Shown here: positions 48,186-59,563 of the stretch, piece by piece
How positions within the stretch are numbered: position 1 is the stretch's first letter
Layout: each line of letters begins with the position of its first letter
Assembly: GCA_016223165.1 (NCBI GenBank)
Contig: JACRPO010000009.1
Location: forward strand, 1,426,001 to 1,490,000
DNA length: 64,000 bases
DNA from: Burkholderiales bacterium
GTDB taxonomy: Bacteria; Pseudomonadota; Gammaproteobacteria; Burkholderiales; Burkholderiaceae_C
Direction: 5' to 3'
Notes under the pieces: generated by a model
The model's input: the letters and a program-made list of their open reading frames with translations, nothing else
The model's database searches: none
What the model was told of the DNA's origin: nothing
Position numbers and translations under genes: made by a program

Positions 48186-49016
48186 TCAGCGGCACACCTG
48201 CCGCGTGTCGATGTAGGTGCGCCCGCCCGTGTGGTACCAGGAAGTCTCCGATCTGCAAGTCCGCGCGCTTCGTTGCGTCTCGGCGATGGGGCGACGAGCC
48301 GCCTCTTCGGCCTGCGCCAAGTACTCCTGCAGGCCTGGAATCTTCGGCATCACATCGCGCAGGAGGGCCTCGTGGCGCGGCCGCGCCAGCACCTTCTTGA
48401 ACAAGGCCTTGGCAGCGTCGATGTCCCTCGGACGGCCGCGTCCGCCGAGGTAGATGTCGAACAGCCGGCCTGTCGCCTCACCGGGATCGAGCGAGCCGGC
48501 CGGCGTGGTGGGCGCATAGTCCACGGCACGCTCCAGCCAGTAGACGCCGCGTTCGACGCTGGCGCTGCTCGGCTTGCCCTCGAGGTGGGCGTTCGCGATG
48601 CGCATCGCGGCAGAGCCATAGCTCCAGCGTTTCGCCGCTTCTTCCAGCAGCGCCAGCGCACGTTCGCGGTCCGCCGCCGCGCTCCGGTTGGCCAGCAGAC
48701 GCACGGCGAGGCCCTCGTGCGCGACCTTGGCAATCTCCTCGAAGCGGCTGCGCAGCCCAGCCTCGAGCAGGCAGGCGGTGACGCCGGCGTCGTAGGCCGG
48801 CAGGTCCTGCTTGTCGAGATGGGCCCGCGCCACTCCGCGCAGGACCTCCGTCTCGCAGGTCTCGCATCGAGCATCGGTGGCCTGGCGGTACCAGCGGTCG
48901 CTGCTCCACTGCCCTGGCGCGACACGCTTGAACTCCTCGTCACAGACGGCTCGCGCGTCCGATGCAAGGCCGAGAAGCACCGACACGACGATGCCAAGAA
49001 GGGGGCGACGACTCAT
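48186..49016 (-). CDS. Secreted Sel1/TPR-like protein
   Basis: Signal peptide MSRRPLLGIVVSVLLGLASDARA; repeat-like helices (ALALLEEAAKRWSYGSAAMRIANAHLEG..., AAKALFKKVLARPRHEALLRDV). Confidence 0.7.
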   Translation of the reverse strand: MSRRPLLGIVVSVLLGLASDARAVCDEEFKRVAPGQWSSDRWYRQATDARCETCETEVLRGVARAHLDKQDLPAYDAGVTACLLEAGLRSRFEEIAKVAHEGLAVRLLANRSAAADRERALALLEEAAKRWSYGSAAMRIANAHLEGKPSSASVERGVYWLERAVDYAPTTPAGSLDPGEATGRLFDIYLGGRGRPRDIDAAKALFKKVLARPRHEALLRDVMPKIPGLQEYLAQAEEAARRPIAETQRSARTCRSETSWYHTGGRTYIDTRQVCR

Positions 49017-49189
49017 GATTCCTTTGGGGTGCGCGAACTGCCGCGCGGCCTGAGGGCCAGCCGGCAGCGCCGCATCGGGGCTGACCGTCGATGACGATAG
49101 GCATGCAGCGTCACGCGGGCGTCACGCCGGCTGCGGCCGGGCGAAGGACGAGCCGTCGAGCCCACCCGCATTCCGGGGGGCGAGCAGGA

Positions 49190-52100
49190 TCAGGCCGACT
49201 CGGCCACGCGCGCGGTGAGGATGGCGCGGTTGACGGCGTTGACGTGCAGGTAGCTGTGCCGGAAGGGCTCGGGCACGTTCGGCAGGGCCGTGTCCATGAT
49301 CCAGTCGCGCGCCCGCCGCCAGGCTTCGGCGGCCTCCTGCGACCTGCCGGCGGCGGCGTAGACCTGTGACACGGTCCACCAGACCACAGGCACCGAGACC
49401 GAGGTGGACTGCGCCGCACTCGTCAGCTCCGCGAGCTCTGTCGCCAGCGGCAGCGCTTCTTCACCGCGCCCGAGCTGAAGCAGGAGGTCGCAGGTCCGCT
49501 GCAGCGCGGGTCGCAACTGGTACACGTACGCCTTGACGGACCGAGCCTCGCGCAAGACCTCGCGCGCGATCGGCAGCCCCTCCTCGGGCGGCAGCACGAT
49601 GGCCAGTTCGCTGCGCAGCACGACGCGGTAGCCCTGCATGCCCTCGGCTTCGATCACCTGCTGGGCGTCGCGCACCAGAGCCGCCGACGCCTCGCGCGGC
49701 AGCCCGGTCACGCGGGCGCGGGTGAGCAGCCAGGCGGCGCGGATCGACGGCGCTGCGTCGGCCGGTGGCGCCTCCTGCAGCAGCCGCACGGCACGCGCGT
49801 TCTGGCCGAGGTTCCAGTAGACGATGGCCAGCTCGCAGCGCGAGAGGGTCGTCAGCGTATATCCGGGCTCCTGGCCATGCGCGGCAATCGTCTCCTCCAG
49901 CAAGGCGATCGCATCGCCGAAGCGGCCCAGCGCCCGGTACTGCCGTGCCAGACCCATGCCGTGCTGATGCGGCATCACCTTCATGCCGAGCCTGGCGTGC
50001 AGCCGGCGGGCCTGTTCATAGTGGCCCGTGGAGACCACCAGCTGTTCGAGCATGAACCTGGCCCATGCCAGGTGCACGTGGGCATCGTGCACCGCGGCCC
50101 AGTCCTGGCGCGCGGTCGCCTGCCGAAGCGCCGCTTCGGCGAGATCCACGGCGCGCTGCGAATCGTCGCCGACGATCAGTGCGGCGGCGAAATCGATCAG
50201 CGCCGGCGCCGACCCGGCGCCCGGTGCCTGCAGCAGGGCGGGCGCGTGCCGGGCCACGAGCGCCTTGGCCTCGTCGGAGCGGTTCAATCGCGACAGCGCA
50301 CGCACCGCCTGCCGCGTGCAGGCCAGCTCGACCTCACTGTCGCCCGCCTGGCTGGCGAGCGAGCCGCCCTGCTGCGCGGCGTCGAGCGCCGGCTGGTCGC
50401 GGAGGTTGGCAGTTTCGAGCATGGCCCGGGCCAGCCAGGCGCGTGCCTGCTGGCTGGTTCCGCAGGCGGTGGCGAGCAGCGCGTCGCACCGCTGCGCCAG
50501 GACGCCGAACGGTTCGATCGACTGCACCGCCAGCCAGTGCAGCCAGCGGGTCTCGAAGACTTCACGCTGCCATGGCGAAGATATGGCGTCGTCATCGGCC
50601 GGCGCGGCCTCGGCGTCGTCGCCGATCGGATGCAACTCCGATCCGGGCGGTGGCTTCAGGTGAGCCAGGCAGTCCAGGGCCAATTCCAGGCAGCGTGCTT
50701 CCTCGCCTCGGTTGGAGAGCCTTCGCGCGTCGTCGGCGCCGCGGCGCAACGCGTCGGCCGCCTCGCGCCAGCGCCGCGCTGCCAGCCAGTGATCGGCCAG
50801 CACCGTGGCCGCCACCGGTCGTGCCTGCAGCGCCTCGGCCACCTGCGCGTGCAGCGCCTGGCGGATGGCGGTCGGAAGCTGGCGCAGCGCGGCTTCGGCG
50901 ATGAGATCGTGCGGGAATCCGGCTTCGCTGAGGAGTTGTGCCGCCTCCAGCTCGAACCAGGCCGGTGCGAGGTCGACCACGCTGACGTGCAGCACCTGCG
51001 CCGCGAGATCGGCATCGAACTGCTGCCCCGCCACCGCGGCCAGTCGCACCAGCCGCATGGCCTCGCCGCCGAGCAGCGCGAAGCGTTGTTCGATCAGGCG
51101 CCCGACCCTGGGCGGCAATGGCAGAGCGTGCCCGGCCTGCGGGCGCGCATCGAAGCGCATCGGGCCCGAGGCCTCCAGCCCTGCGCTGAGCGTCTGCAGC
51201 AGGAACAGCGGATTGCCGCCGGTGTGTCGTGCCAATGCCGGCGCCCAGGCCGCACCATCGAGCGACGGCAGTTCCAGCGACGCGATCAGCGCGCGCACGT
51301 CCTGCACGTCCAGGGGCTCGAGCGGCAAGTGCGTGATCTCGGCCTCCCACTGGCGCAGTGACGCAGGCATCTCACCGGTGCGCGAGGCCAGCAGCCAGGT
51401 CGCACATGCGCCCGGCGCGGCGTCGGCGCCCTGGCCGGCCAGCGGCAACAGCAAGGCCAGCGAGGCGTGGTCGGCGAAGTGCAGGTCATCGACCGCCAGC
51501 AGCGCCAGGCCGCGGCTGGCGCAGCCGCGCAGCGTGGCCTCCACGGCCCATGCGAGCCGCACGGGGGCGAGCGCCCCATCCGGTGCGGTGCCCAGTTCGG
51601 GCAGCAGGCGCGCCAGCTCGGCGCGCACCGAAGCGTCTTCGTTCTCCCCAACCGGCATCGCCCCGTGGTGCGCCAGCGCAGCGCGCAGCAGCCGCGCCAG
51701 CACGACGTAGGGCTGGTGCTCGTCGCCGGGCCGTGCGCCGACACTGACGGCATGGCCTGCGGCGGCAACGAACTCGCCGATCAGCCGCGACTTGCCGATG
51801 CCTGCTTCGCCGCTGATGAGCACAGTGCCGCGACGGGCGTGGGCGCGCAGCAGGTGCTGCCATACGCCGTCCCGGCCGACCAGCAGCGGCGGGCGAAGCA
51901 GCGCCGCCGACATGCTCGCGTTGCCCCGGGGCGGGCGGCCCGCTTCGACCAACCGGCGCAGGGCCTGCGTCTCCTCGCCGGGCGCGACGCCGAGTTCGGC
52001 GCGCAGCAACTGCTCGCAGCGTTCGTATGCCGCCAGCGCGGCGGCGCGGTCGCCGCAGACGTGGTGCAGGCGCATCAGGCGGCGGTGTGCGCTCTCCGCC

Positions 52101-52711
52101 AGGCGGTCGGCTTCGAGCAGGGTCTGCGCAAGCCGGCGCGCGGCGGTCCAGTCGTGGCCACGCTCGGCCGCGTCGGCGAGCGCTTCGATGGCTTGCCGCC
52201 AGCGGTTGCGCAAGCGCTCGCGGGCCGTGTGCAGCCATCGGTCCAGCTCGGGGCACCCGTCGATGTCGAACCCGGCGAGCAGTTCGGCAAACCGCTGCGG
52301 TTCGGCGCCGTGCGCGTGACCGATCGGCCGGTGGACATCGACCACCACGCCTTCGCCAAGCACCAGCGTGGCGCCGCCGGTGACGAGATCGATGCCGCAG
52401 GCTTTCTTCAGGCGGAACAGGCGCTGTCGCAGGTTCGCGCGGGCCCGTTCGGCCGGCACGTCCGGCCACAGCCACGCGGCGAGGCGCTCGCGCGGCTGCG
52501 AGCCGTCCAGCGCGAGCACGGCGAGCAGCACGGCGTCCTTGATCTCCAGGCCGACATCGGCCTGGCCGGCACGTTTGAGCGAGGGCTTGCCGGTCAGCGC
52601 CAGCACGGGACGCGTGGCAGGGTCTTCTGGTGCGCCGGCTCGGGGCTCGACGTCGGCGTTCAAGGTGCTGGGGACGGGGGACGCATCGCCGGAGATTGTC
52701 CGCGAACGCAC
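49190..52711 (-). CDS. Large SARP/BTAD plus AAA-ATPase transcriptional regulator
   Basis: N-terminal wHTH+BTAD (AWLWPDVPAERARANLRQRLFRLKKACG; LEADRLAESAHRRLMRLHHVCGDRAAALAAYERCEQLL), P-loop ISGEAGIGKSRLIGEF, long TPR-like C-terminus. Confidence 0.87.
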   Translation of the reverse strand: MRSRTISGDASPVPSTLNADVEPRAGAPEDPATRPVLALTGKPSLKRAGQADVGLEIKDAVLLAVLALDGSQPRERLAAWLWPDVPAERARANLRQRLFRLKKACGIDLVTGGATLVLGEGVVVDVHRPIGHAHGAEPQRFAELLAGFDIDGCPELDRWLHTARERLRNRWRQAIEALADAAERGHDWTAARRLAQTLLEADRLAESAHRRLMRLHHVCGDRAAALAAYERCEQLLRAELGVAPGEETQALRRLVEAGRPPRGNASMSAALLRPPLLVGRDGVWQHLLRAHARRGTVLISGEAGIGKSRLIGEFVAAAGHAVSVGARPGDEHQPYVVLARLLRAALAHHGAMPVGENEDASVRAELARLLPELGTAPDGALAPVRLAWAVEATLRGCASRGLALLAVDDLHFADHASLALLLPLAGQGADAAPGACATWLLASRTGEMPASLRQWEAEITHLPLEPLDVQDVRALIASLELPSLDGAAWAPALARHTGGNPLFLLQTLSAGLEASGPMRFDARPQAGHALPLPPRVGRLIEQRFALLGGEAMRLVRLAAVAGQQFDADLAAQVLHVSVVDLAPAWFELEAAQLLSEAGFPHDLIAEAALRQLPTAIRQALHAQVAEALQARPVAATVLADHWLAARRWREAADALRRGADDARRLSNRGEEARCLELALDCLAHLKPPPGSELHPIGDDAEAAPADDDAISSPWQREVFETRWLHWLAVQSIEPFGVLAQRCDALLATACGTSQQARAWLARAMLETANLRDQPALDAAQQGGSLASQAGDSEVELACTRQAVRALSRLNRSDEAKALVARHAPALLQAPGAGSAPALIDFAAALIVGDDSQRAVDLAEAALRQATARQDWAAVHDAHVHLAWARFMLEQLVVSTGHYEQARRLHARLGMKVMPHQHGMGLARQYRALGRFGDAIALLEETIAAHGQEPGYTLTTLSRCELAIVYWNLGQNARAVRLLQEAPPADAAPSIRAAWLLTRARVTGLPREASAALVRDAQQVIEAEGMQGYRVVLRSELAIVLPPEEGLPIAREVLREARSVKAYVYQLRPALQRTCDLLLQLGRGEEALPLATELAELTSAAQSTSVSVPVVWWTVSQVYAAAGRSQEAAEAWRRARDWIMDTALPNVPEPFRHSYLHVNAVNRAILTARVAESA

Positions 52712-52787
52712 CTGCCGCCCGGCACGGGCATGCCCCTTGTCGAGCGAAGTGCCACGCCGCGCCTGTGCGCGACCTCGGGGCGCGCCC

Positions 52788-53387
52788 TCAGAGCGCGACC
52801 GCGACCTGAACGAGGGTGGCGTCGCTGGGGTCGTCGCGCAGCTGCGCGCCGAGGCTGCGCATCAGCGCCAGCATCGGCGCGTTGTCGGCCAGCACGCTGC
52901 CGTTCAGCGTGCGCACGCCGCTCAAGCGCGCGTGCCGGCCGAGCCGCTGCAGCAGGGCCCGGCCGAGGCCCAGCCCTTGCCAGTCGTCGGCAACGGCGAG
53001 GGCGAACTCGGCGCCGCCGTGCTCGTCGCGCACGTAGCGGGCATCGGCGACCAGGCGCGCCGCGCCGTCCGCGCAGCCGGCCTCGGCCACGAGGGCGACA
53101 TGGCGGCGGAAGTCGATGCTCGTCATCGCCTGCAGCACCGACGCCGGCAGCTGCTTCATCGCGCCGTGGAAGCGCCGCCGGCGCGAGGCGGGCGACAGCG
53201 CCGTGACGAAAGCCTGCTCGGCCGCCACATCGCCCGGCTGCACCGGGCGCAGCTGCACGCTGCGGCCGTCGGCGAGCACGAGCCGTTCACCCGCGGTTGG
53301 CGCGAAGGCCCGCCGGGGCGGCAGCGCGAGCGTGCCGGCCAGCCCGACGTGCGCACCGGGCCGCATGCCGAAGACAGGCGAATTCAT
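52788..53387 (-). CDS. GNAT family N-acetyltransferase
   Basis: LAVADDWQGLGLGRALLQRLGRHAR acetyl-CoA motif. Confidence 0.85.
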   Translation of the reverse strand: MNSPVFGMRPGAHVGLAGTLALPPRRAFAPTAGERLVLADGRSVQLRPVQPGDVAAEQAFVTALSPASRRRRFHGAMKQLPASVLQAMTSIDFRRHVALVAEAGCADGAARLVADARYVRDEHGGAEFALAVADDWQGLGLGRALLQRLGRHARLSGVRTLNGSVLADNAPMLALMRSLGAQLRDDPSDATLVQVAVAL

Positions 53388-53785
53388 GCGCCGCTACCCA
53401 GCGTAGGAGGCGCACCGCGCAGCCACGAGATGAACCGGCGCGCCGTTCTCGAGGTGGGGGCCGAAGCGCCTCGGCGCGAGAGCGCGCGCGCGAACCGGTC
53501 GGCCCAGCCGCGGCTGTGCGCCGGCCCCCGTGCCGGGCGGGCCGATTCCTGAGCCGATTCCTGGGCCGATACCTGGAAGCGTGCCTCGCCGCCCAGGGCA
53601 TAGACGATGACCCGCTCATCGCGCTCGAAACGACGGCTCTCGCCGGCGGCGAGCAGGATGTCCTCGGGCCGGCCGTCGACGGTGATCCAGAGCAGGCCGC
53701 TCTCGGTGCGCACACGCGCCGGCGTGCTCAGGCGCCGCATCTGGTGGCCGGACAGGGTGATGGCGTGGGTCGTGCTCGGGTTCAT
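53384..53785 (-). CDS. DUF2917-like protein
   Basis: LSGHQMRRLSTPARVRTESGLLWITVDGRPEDILLAAGESRRFERDERVIVYAL; overlaps GNAT gene. Confidence 0.7.
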   Translation of the reverse strand: MNPSTTHAITLSGHQMRRLSTPARVRTESGLLWITVDGRPEDILLAAGESRRFERDERVIVYALGGEARFQVSAQESAQESARPARGPAHSRGWADRFARALSRRGASAPTSRTARRFISWLRGAPPTLGSGA

Positions 53786-53922
53786 GGGAAACTCCTTTGG
53801 GGCTCGCCGACGCATGCGGTGGCAGCATCTATTACCTTGACGGGCCGGGGTGATCGCAATACTCTGCCTACGAGCGCTGCCGCTCAAGCAATCATTCCGA
53901 ACATCACGCATTCCTGTTTCGC

Positions 53923-54972
53923 ATGCCAAGCGACCACCCCCGCCGCCTCCCGCCGCTCGAGTTGCTGGTCGCCTTCGATGCCGCGGCGCGGCACCTGTCG
54001 TTCACGAAGGCGGCGGCCGAGCGCTTCCTGACGCAGTCGGCGGTCAGCCGCCAGATCGCGGCACTCGAAGAGGACCTCGGCGTGCCGCTGTTCCACCGCC
54101 GCCATCGCGCGCTCGAACTGACGGAAGAGGGCTCGCGGCTGGCGCGCGCGGCCACTTCCGCGCTGGCCGGGCTGCGCGAGGCCGTGCAGACGATCCGCGC
54201 GCCGCGCCAGCGCGAGGTGGTGGCGCTGACGACGACACCGGGCTTCGCATCGCTGTGGCTGATCCCGCGGCTGGCGCGCTTCGTGGCCGAGCATCCGCGC
54301 ATCGACGTGCGCATCGACGCCAGCTACGACACGCGCTCGCTGGCCGGCGAGGGCTTCGACGTGGCCGTGCGCTACGGCCCGAAGGACCGGCGCGGCATCG
54401 ACGAGGTCGACGCGCTCTTCGCCGAGACGGTGCAACCGCTGTGCGCGCCGAGCCTGCTGCGCGGCGCGGTGCCGTTGCGCCGGCCGCAGGATCTCGTGCA
54501 CCACACGCTGCTGCACATCGCGATGAGCGGCGACGCGCCGGGCATGCCGCTCGAATGGCAGGCATGGCTGCAGTCGGTCGGTGCCTCCGCCTTCGAGCCG
54601 GCGGCCACGCTCACCTTCACCAACTACGACACCGCGGCGGCGGCCGCCGTCGAAGGCCAGGGCGTGCTGCTCGGGCGCCGGCCGCTCACCGACGGGCTGA
54701 TCGCGCAAGGCCGCCTGGTGGCCCCGTTCAAGGGCCAGCTCGCCTCGGCGCGCGGCTACTACCTGGTGCTCGACGCGGTGGCCGCCCAGCGCCCGCCGGT
54801 GGCCGCGCTCGTGCAATGGCTGCGCACCACGGCGCGTGGCGAGGCCGGGGCGGTGGCAGTGCCCGGCGGCGCGACGGCCGCCAACGATGCCAAAGGCGCC
54901 TCCGGCGGCAGCGCCACGGCGCCGACGCTGACCGCCGCCGCGCCCTCGCGGCGGCCGCGGACGCGTCGCTGA
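53923..54972 (+). CDS. LysR family regulator, GcvA-like
   Basis: LPPLELLVAFDAAARHLSFTKAAAERFLTQSAVSRQIAALEEDLGVPLFHRRHRALELTEEG. Confidence 0.92.
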   Translation: MPSDHPRRLPPLELLVAFDAAARHLSFTKAAAERFLTQSAVSRQIAALEEDLGVPLFHRRHRALELTEEGSRLARAATSALAGLREAVQTIRAPRQREVVALTTTPGFASLWLIPRLARFVAEHPRIDVRIDASYDTRSLAGEGFDVAVRYGPKDRRGIDEVDALFAETVQPLCAPSLLRGAVPLRRPQDLVHHTLLHIAMSGDAPGMPLEWQAWLQSVGASAFEPAATLTFTNYDTAAAAAVEGQGVLLGRRPLTDGLIAQGRLVAPFKGQLASARGYYLVLDAVAAQRPPVAALVQWLRTTARGEAGAVAVPGGATAANDAKGASGGSATAPTLTAAAPSRRPRTRR

Positions 54973-55022
54973 GGGGCCGCTGAGGGGCCGCTGAGGGGCA
55001 ACTGAGGCGCCGCTGAGGAGCC
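54970..55022. repeat. 11-bp tandem repeat TGAGGGGCCGC, ~5 units
   Basis: TGAGGGGCCGC TGAGGGGCCGC TGAGGGGCAAC TGAGGCGCCGC TGAGGAGCC, beginning at the LysR stop codon. Confidence 0.9.
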
Positions 55023-55085
55023 AGCGCCGCCTCGCGCCGCAGCCCGCGCGGCGCGGGCCGCGAGTCGATCGGGGACAATCGCGCC

Positions 55086-56021
55086 ATGCTGCAGCAACGC
55101 ACGATCAAGAGCCTCACCCGCGCCGTCGGCGTGGGCGTGCACAGCGGCCAGAAGGTGGAGCTGACGCTGCGTCCGGCGGCGGCCGACGCGGGCATCGTCT
55201 TCCGGCGCGTCGACCTGCCGGTGCCGGTGGACATCCCCGTCAATGCGCACACGGTGTGCGACACGCGCATGGCCACCACCATCAGCCCCGGCGGCGACCC
55301 GGGCGCGCCGAAGGTGCAGACGATCGAGCACCTGCTGTCGGCCTGCGCCGGCCTCGGCCTCGACAACCTCACCGTCGACATCACCGGCGAGGAGGTCCCC
55401 ATCCTCGACGGCAGCGCCGCCAGCTTCGTCTTCCTGCTGCAGAGCGCCGGCATCGCGTTGCAGGACGCGCCCAAGCGCTTCCTGCGCGTGTTGAAGCCGG
55501 TGGAAGTGCGCGAGGGCGAAGGCGATGCGCTGAAGTGGGTGAGGCTCGAACCCTTCCACGGCTACCGCCTGAGCTTCGAGATCGAGTTCCACCACCCGGC
55601 GCTCGATGCCACCGGCCAGCGCGTCAGCTTCGATTTCGGCTCCGGCCGCTACAAGCGCGACATCGCGCGCGCGCGCACCTTCGGCTTCACGAAGGACGTG
55701 GAGATGATGCGCGCGCGCGGCCTCGCGCTCGGCGGCAGCATGGACAACGCCATCGTCGTCGACGACTACCGCGTGCTCAATGCCGGCGGGCTGCGCTACG
55801 ACGACGAGTTCGTCAAGCACAAGATCCTCGACGCCATCGGCGACATGCAGGTCGCGGGCAAGCCGCTGCTGGCGAGCTACACCGCCTTCAAGGGCGGGCA
55901 TGCGATGAACAACAAGCTGCTGCGCAAGCTGCTCGCCGATGCCAGCGCCTTCGAGGTGGTGAGCTTCGAACGCGAGGTCGAGGCGCCGAGCGGATTTGCC
56001 GACCTGGCGCCGGCCTGGTAG
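55086..56021 (+). CDS. lpxC: UDP-3-O-acyl-N-acetylglucosamine deacetylase
   Basis: [72 protein letters not shown]. Confidence 0.97.
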   Translation: MLQQRTIKSLTRAVGVGVHSGQKVELTLRPAAADAGIVFRRVDLPVPVDIPVNAHTVCDTRMATTISPGGDPGAPKVQTIEHLLSACAGLGLDNLTVDITGEEVPILDGSAASFVFLLQSAGIALQDAPKRFLRVLKPVEVREGEGDALKWVRLEPFHGYRLSFEIEFHHPALDATGQRVSFDFGSGRYKRDIARARTFGFTKDVEMMRARGLALGGSMDNAIVVDDYRVLNAGGLRYDDEFVKHKILDAIGDMQVAGKPLLASYTAFKGGHAMNNKLLRKLLADASAFEVVSFEREVEAPSGFADLAPAW

Positions 56022-56098
56022 GCGCCGCGGCAGCAGCCAGCCCAACAGTCGGATCCTGCGCCACACGAGGCCCCTCGCGCGACGACGCCACCACCGCC

Positions 56099-56284
56099 AT
56101 GGTCTTCTTCCGCCTCGTCTTCGGCCTGCTGCTCGTCGCGTCGGTGCTGTGCTTCGCGATGTACATCGGCACCAACCAGGTCGCCTGGCGCCGGCGCGGC
56201 ATCGTCGTGCTGAAGTGGACCTTGATCGCGGCGCTCGGCTTCTTCGCCGTGCTGATCCTCGAGCGGCTGGCGCGGCTGCTGTAG
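56099..56284 (+). CDS. Small membrane protein (61 aa)
   Basis: MVFFRLVFGLLLVASVLCFAMYIGTNQVAWRRRGIVVLKWTLIAALGFFAVLILERLARLL; two TM helices, downstream of lpxC. Confidence 0.7.
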   Translation: MVFFRLVFGLLLVASVLCFAMYIGTNQVAWRRRGIVVLKWTLIAALGFFAVLILERLARLL

Positions 56285-56366
56285 CCCTGTTCCGCCTGTC
56301 CGTCGCCGGGAGCGTGAGCGGCAGGTGAGGCTCCGCCCGCCGCCGCCCACGCTTGCAGACCACCAG

Positions 56367-57560
56367 CTAGCGGCTCGCCGGCGCCGGCGGGCCGGTCCAG
56401 AGCTCGGCGACCGTCTGGCCGCGCACGGCGGCGGCGGCCTCGTGCAGGCGGGCGGGCGCGAGCCGCCCGCTGGCGACGGCGCGGCCGAGCCAGGCCTCGA
56501 TGTCGCCGCCGTCGCGGAAGAAGCCGTCGGCAGCGAGCAGGCCATGCAGCGCCGCGGCGATCACGTGGATGCCGCCGTCGCTGTCGCGCCAGCGCGCCGC
56601 GCCCGGCCTGGCAAAGCCGAGCCGTTCCTGCACGGCCTGGTCCAGCGCCTGCACCACGCCTTCCTCGAACAAGCCCTCGACGCTGTTGTAGCCGCTGTCG
56701 CGGTCCTTCTCGGCCAGGATGCGCCGGATCAGCGGGTCGGCGGCGAGGGTCTCGATGCAGCGCCTGCCAACCGCGCCCTGCATGTCGAAGGGCGGGTGCA
56801 GCGGCTCGTGCGCGGCGGTGAGCACGAACACGCGGTCGGGCGCGTCGGCCTGCGCGATGAAGCGCTGCCCCTGCAGCTTGACACCGTGCGGGCGACAGAA
56901 CCAGAGCAGGTTCAGCTCCAGGCGCGGCTCGATGCGGCGCGCCACCAGGCGTTCGAGTTCGGCGACGACATCGATCGAGGCGAAGCGGTGCTGCAGGTGC
57001 TCGATGCGGCCCGCGGCATCGGCGAAACAGCGGCGATGGAACTCGGCGAACCCGGCCTCGGCCAGCGCCGCCAGCACCTCGCGCAGCCTCGGCACGAGGC
57101 GGCGGAATCGTTCCCACGGCGTGCCGGCCGCGTAGGGGCTGGTGCGAAAGCTTGCCTCCAACGCGGCGGCGTCGTCGGCCAGGTGGCGCAGCACCGCTTC
57201 GAGGGTGTCGGTGTCGCCGCCGGAGGCCACGAGCGCCACCCACGGCCACAGCAGCGTGCCGGCGGCATCGGCCTCGGCGAAGAGGCTGTCGATGGCCTCG
57301 AGCACGGTAGCGGCCAGGCGCGGCTTGAACTCGGACAGTTCGCGCGCATAGTGGCGGGCATAGAACGGCTTGCCCGACAGCGGGCCGAGGAAGGCGATGG
57401 CCTCCAGCCCTTGCGACGTGCGGAAGACCCAATGAGTGCGCGTGCTCGTGCTCGTGCGCGACGGCCCCGGCGGCGCCGAAGCCGGTGCCGCCACGGCCCA
57501 CGATGCCGGCGGCCCGATCAGCGGCCACGCCGCCAGGGACAACAGCAGTCTGCGTGTCAT
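56367..57560 (-). CDS. Secreted hypothetical protein
   Basis: Signal peptide MTRRLLLSLAAWPLIGPPASWAVAAPA; VLTAAHEPLHPPF and EGLFEEGVVQALDQA segments; family not recognised. Confidence 0.65.
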   Translation of the reverse strand: MTRRLLLSLAAWPLIGPPASWAVAAPASAPPGPSRTSTSTRTHWVFRTSQGLEAIAFLGPLSGKPFYARHYARELSEFKPRLAATVLEAIDSLFAEADAAGTLLWPWVALVASGGDTDTLEAVLRHLADDAAALEASFRTSPYAAGTPWERFRRLVPRLREVLAALAEAGFAEFHRRCFADAAGRIEHLQHRFASIDVVAELERLVARRIEPRLELNLLWFCRPHGVKLQGQRFIAQADAPDRVFVLTAAHEPLHPPFDMQGAVGRRCIETLAADPLIRRILAEKDRDSGYNSVEGLFEEGVVQALDQAVQERLGFARPGAARWRDSDGGIHVIAAALHGLLAADGFFRDGGDIEAWLGRAVASGRLAPARLHEAAAAVRGQTVAELWTGPPAPASR

Positions 57561-58318
57561 GCGCGCAGTGTCGGCCCCTGGCCGCACTGCGTCTTGTCGC
57601 CACTTGACGTTGCGCGGATCGCCGCCGGCGTGGCCCGTGTCAGCTCGCGCACCGCGCGCGTCATGCCGGTCTGGTCGGCGAAACCGGCCTCCAGCGCCAC
57701 CTCCGCCAGCGGCATCGCGCTGCGCAGCAGCAGGTCGACGGCACGGCGCGTGCGCTGCTCGAACCGCACGCGCCTGGGCGTGGCGCCGTAGGCCCGCGCG
57801 AAGCCGCGCGAAACCGACTCCGGGGCGAGGCCGCGCGCCTGCGCCCAACGGCGCAGCGACAGCGAAGGGTCGCGCTGCAGGTCGGCGGCCAGCAGGTCGG
57901 GCCAGTCGCGGGCAGTGGCGGGCGGCACGGCCAGCATCGAGGCGACCAGCGCCTCGATCCTCGCGCTCGCCCCGGCCGCACCGGCGGCTCGTTCGCACTC
58001 GACGGCGCGGGCGAGCGCGTCGGGGTCCTCGATGCGGCCGAAGGCGTCGAGGCGCGCATGCGGCCAGCGCAGGTTGAGCACGAGCGCGTCGCCGCGGCCG
58101 ACGCGATTGCTGTGCGCGCTGCAGCAACCATGCACGGCCACGTCGCCCGGCGCGAGCTCCGACCGCCCACCGGCGTTGGCCTCCCAGTAGCGGCCGCGCA
58201 GCACCACCGCGATGTAGGCGGCCCCGTGCAGATGCCTGGGCAGGGAGGTGCCGGCCGCCAATGTCTGCCGGATGTCCGGCGTCGGCAGCGGCGGGCCCGG
58301 TCGGCTGGTGCTGCGCAT
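57557..58318 (-). CDS. AraC family transcriptional regulator
   Basis: Cupin-like N-terminus; LSLRRWAQARGLAPESVSRGFARAYGATPRRVRFEQRTRRAVDLLLRSAMPLAEVALEAGFADQTGMTRAVRELT. Confidence 0.88.
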   Translation of the reverse strand: MRSTSRPGPPLPTPDIRQTLAAGTSLPRHLHGAAYIAVVLRGRYWEANAGGRSELAPGDVAVHGCCSAHSNRVGRGDALVLNLRWPHARLDAFGRIEDPDALARAVECERAAGAAGASARIEALVASMLAVPPATARDWPDLLAADLQRDPSLSLRRWAQARGLAPESVSRGFARAYGATPRRVRFEQRTRRAVDLLLRSAMPLAEVALEAGFADQTGMTRAVRELTRATPAAIRATSSGDKTQCGQGPTLRA

Positions 58319-58357
58319 CGACGCAAGGGCCAGTTGCCGGCCAACTCCCGACGCGTC

Positions 58358-59563
<1,206 letters not shown>

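Noticed and set aside
49877-53206. Long plus-strand ORFs 49877-51361 and 51467-53206
   Set aside because: Antisense to the SARP/AAA regulator and GNAT genes; no motifs.
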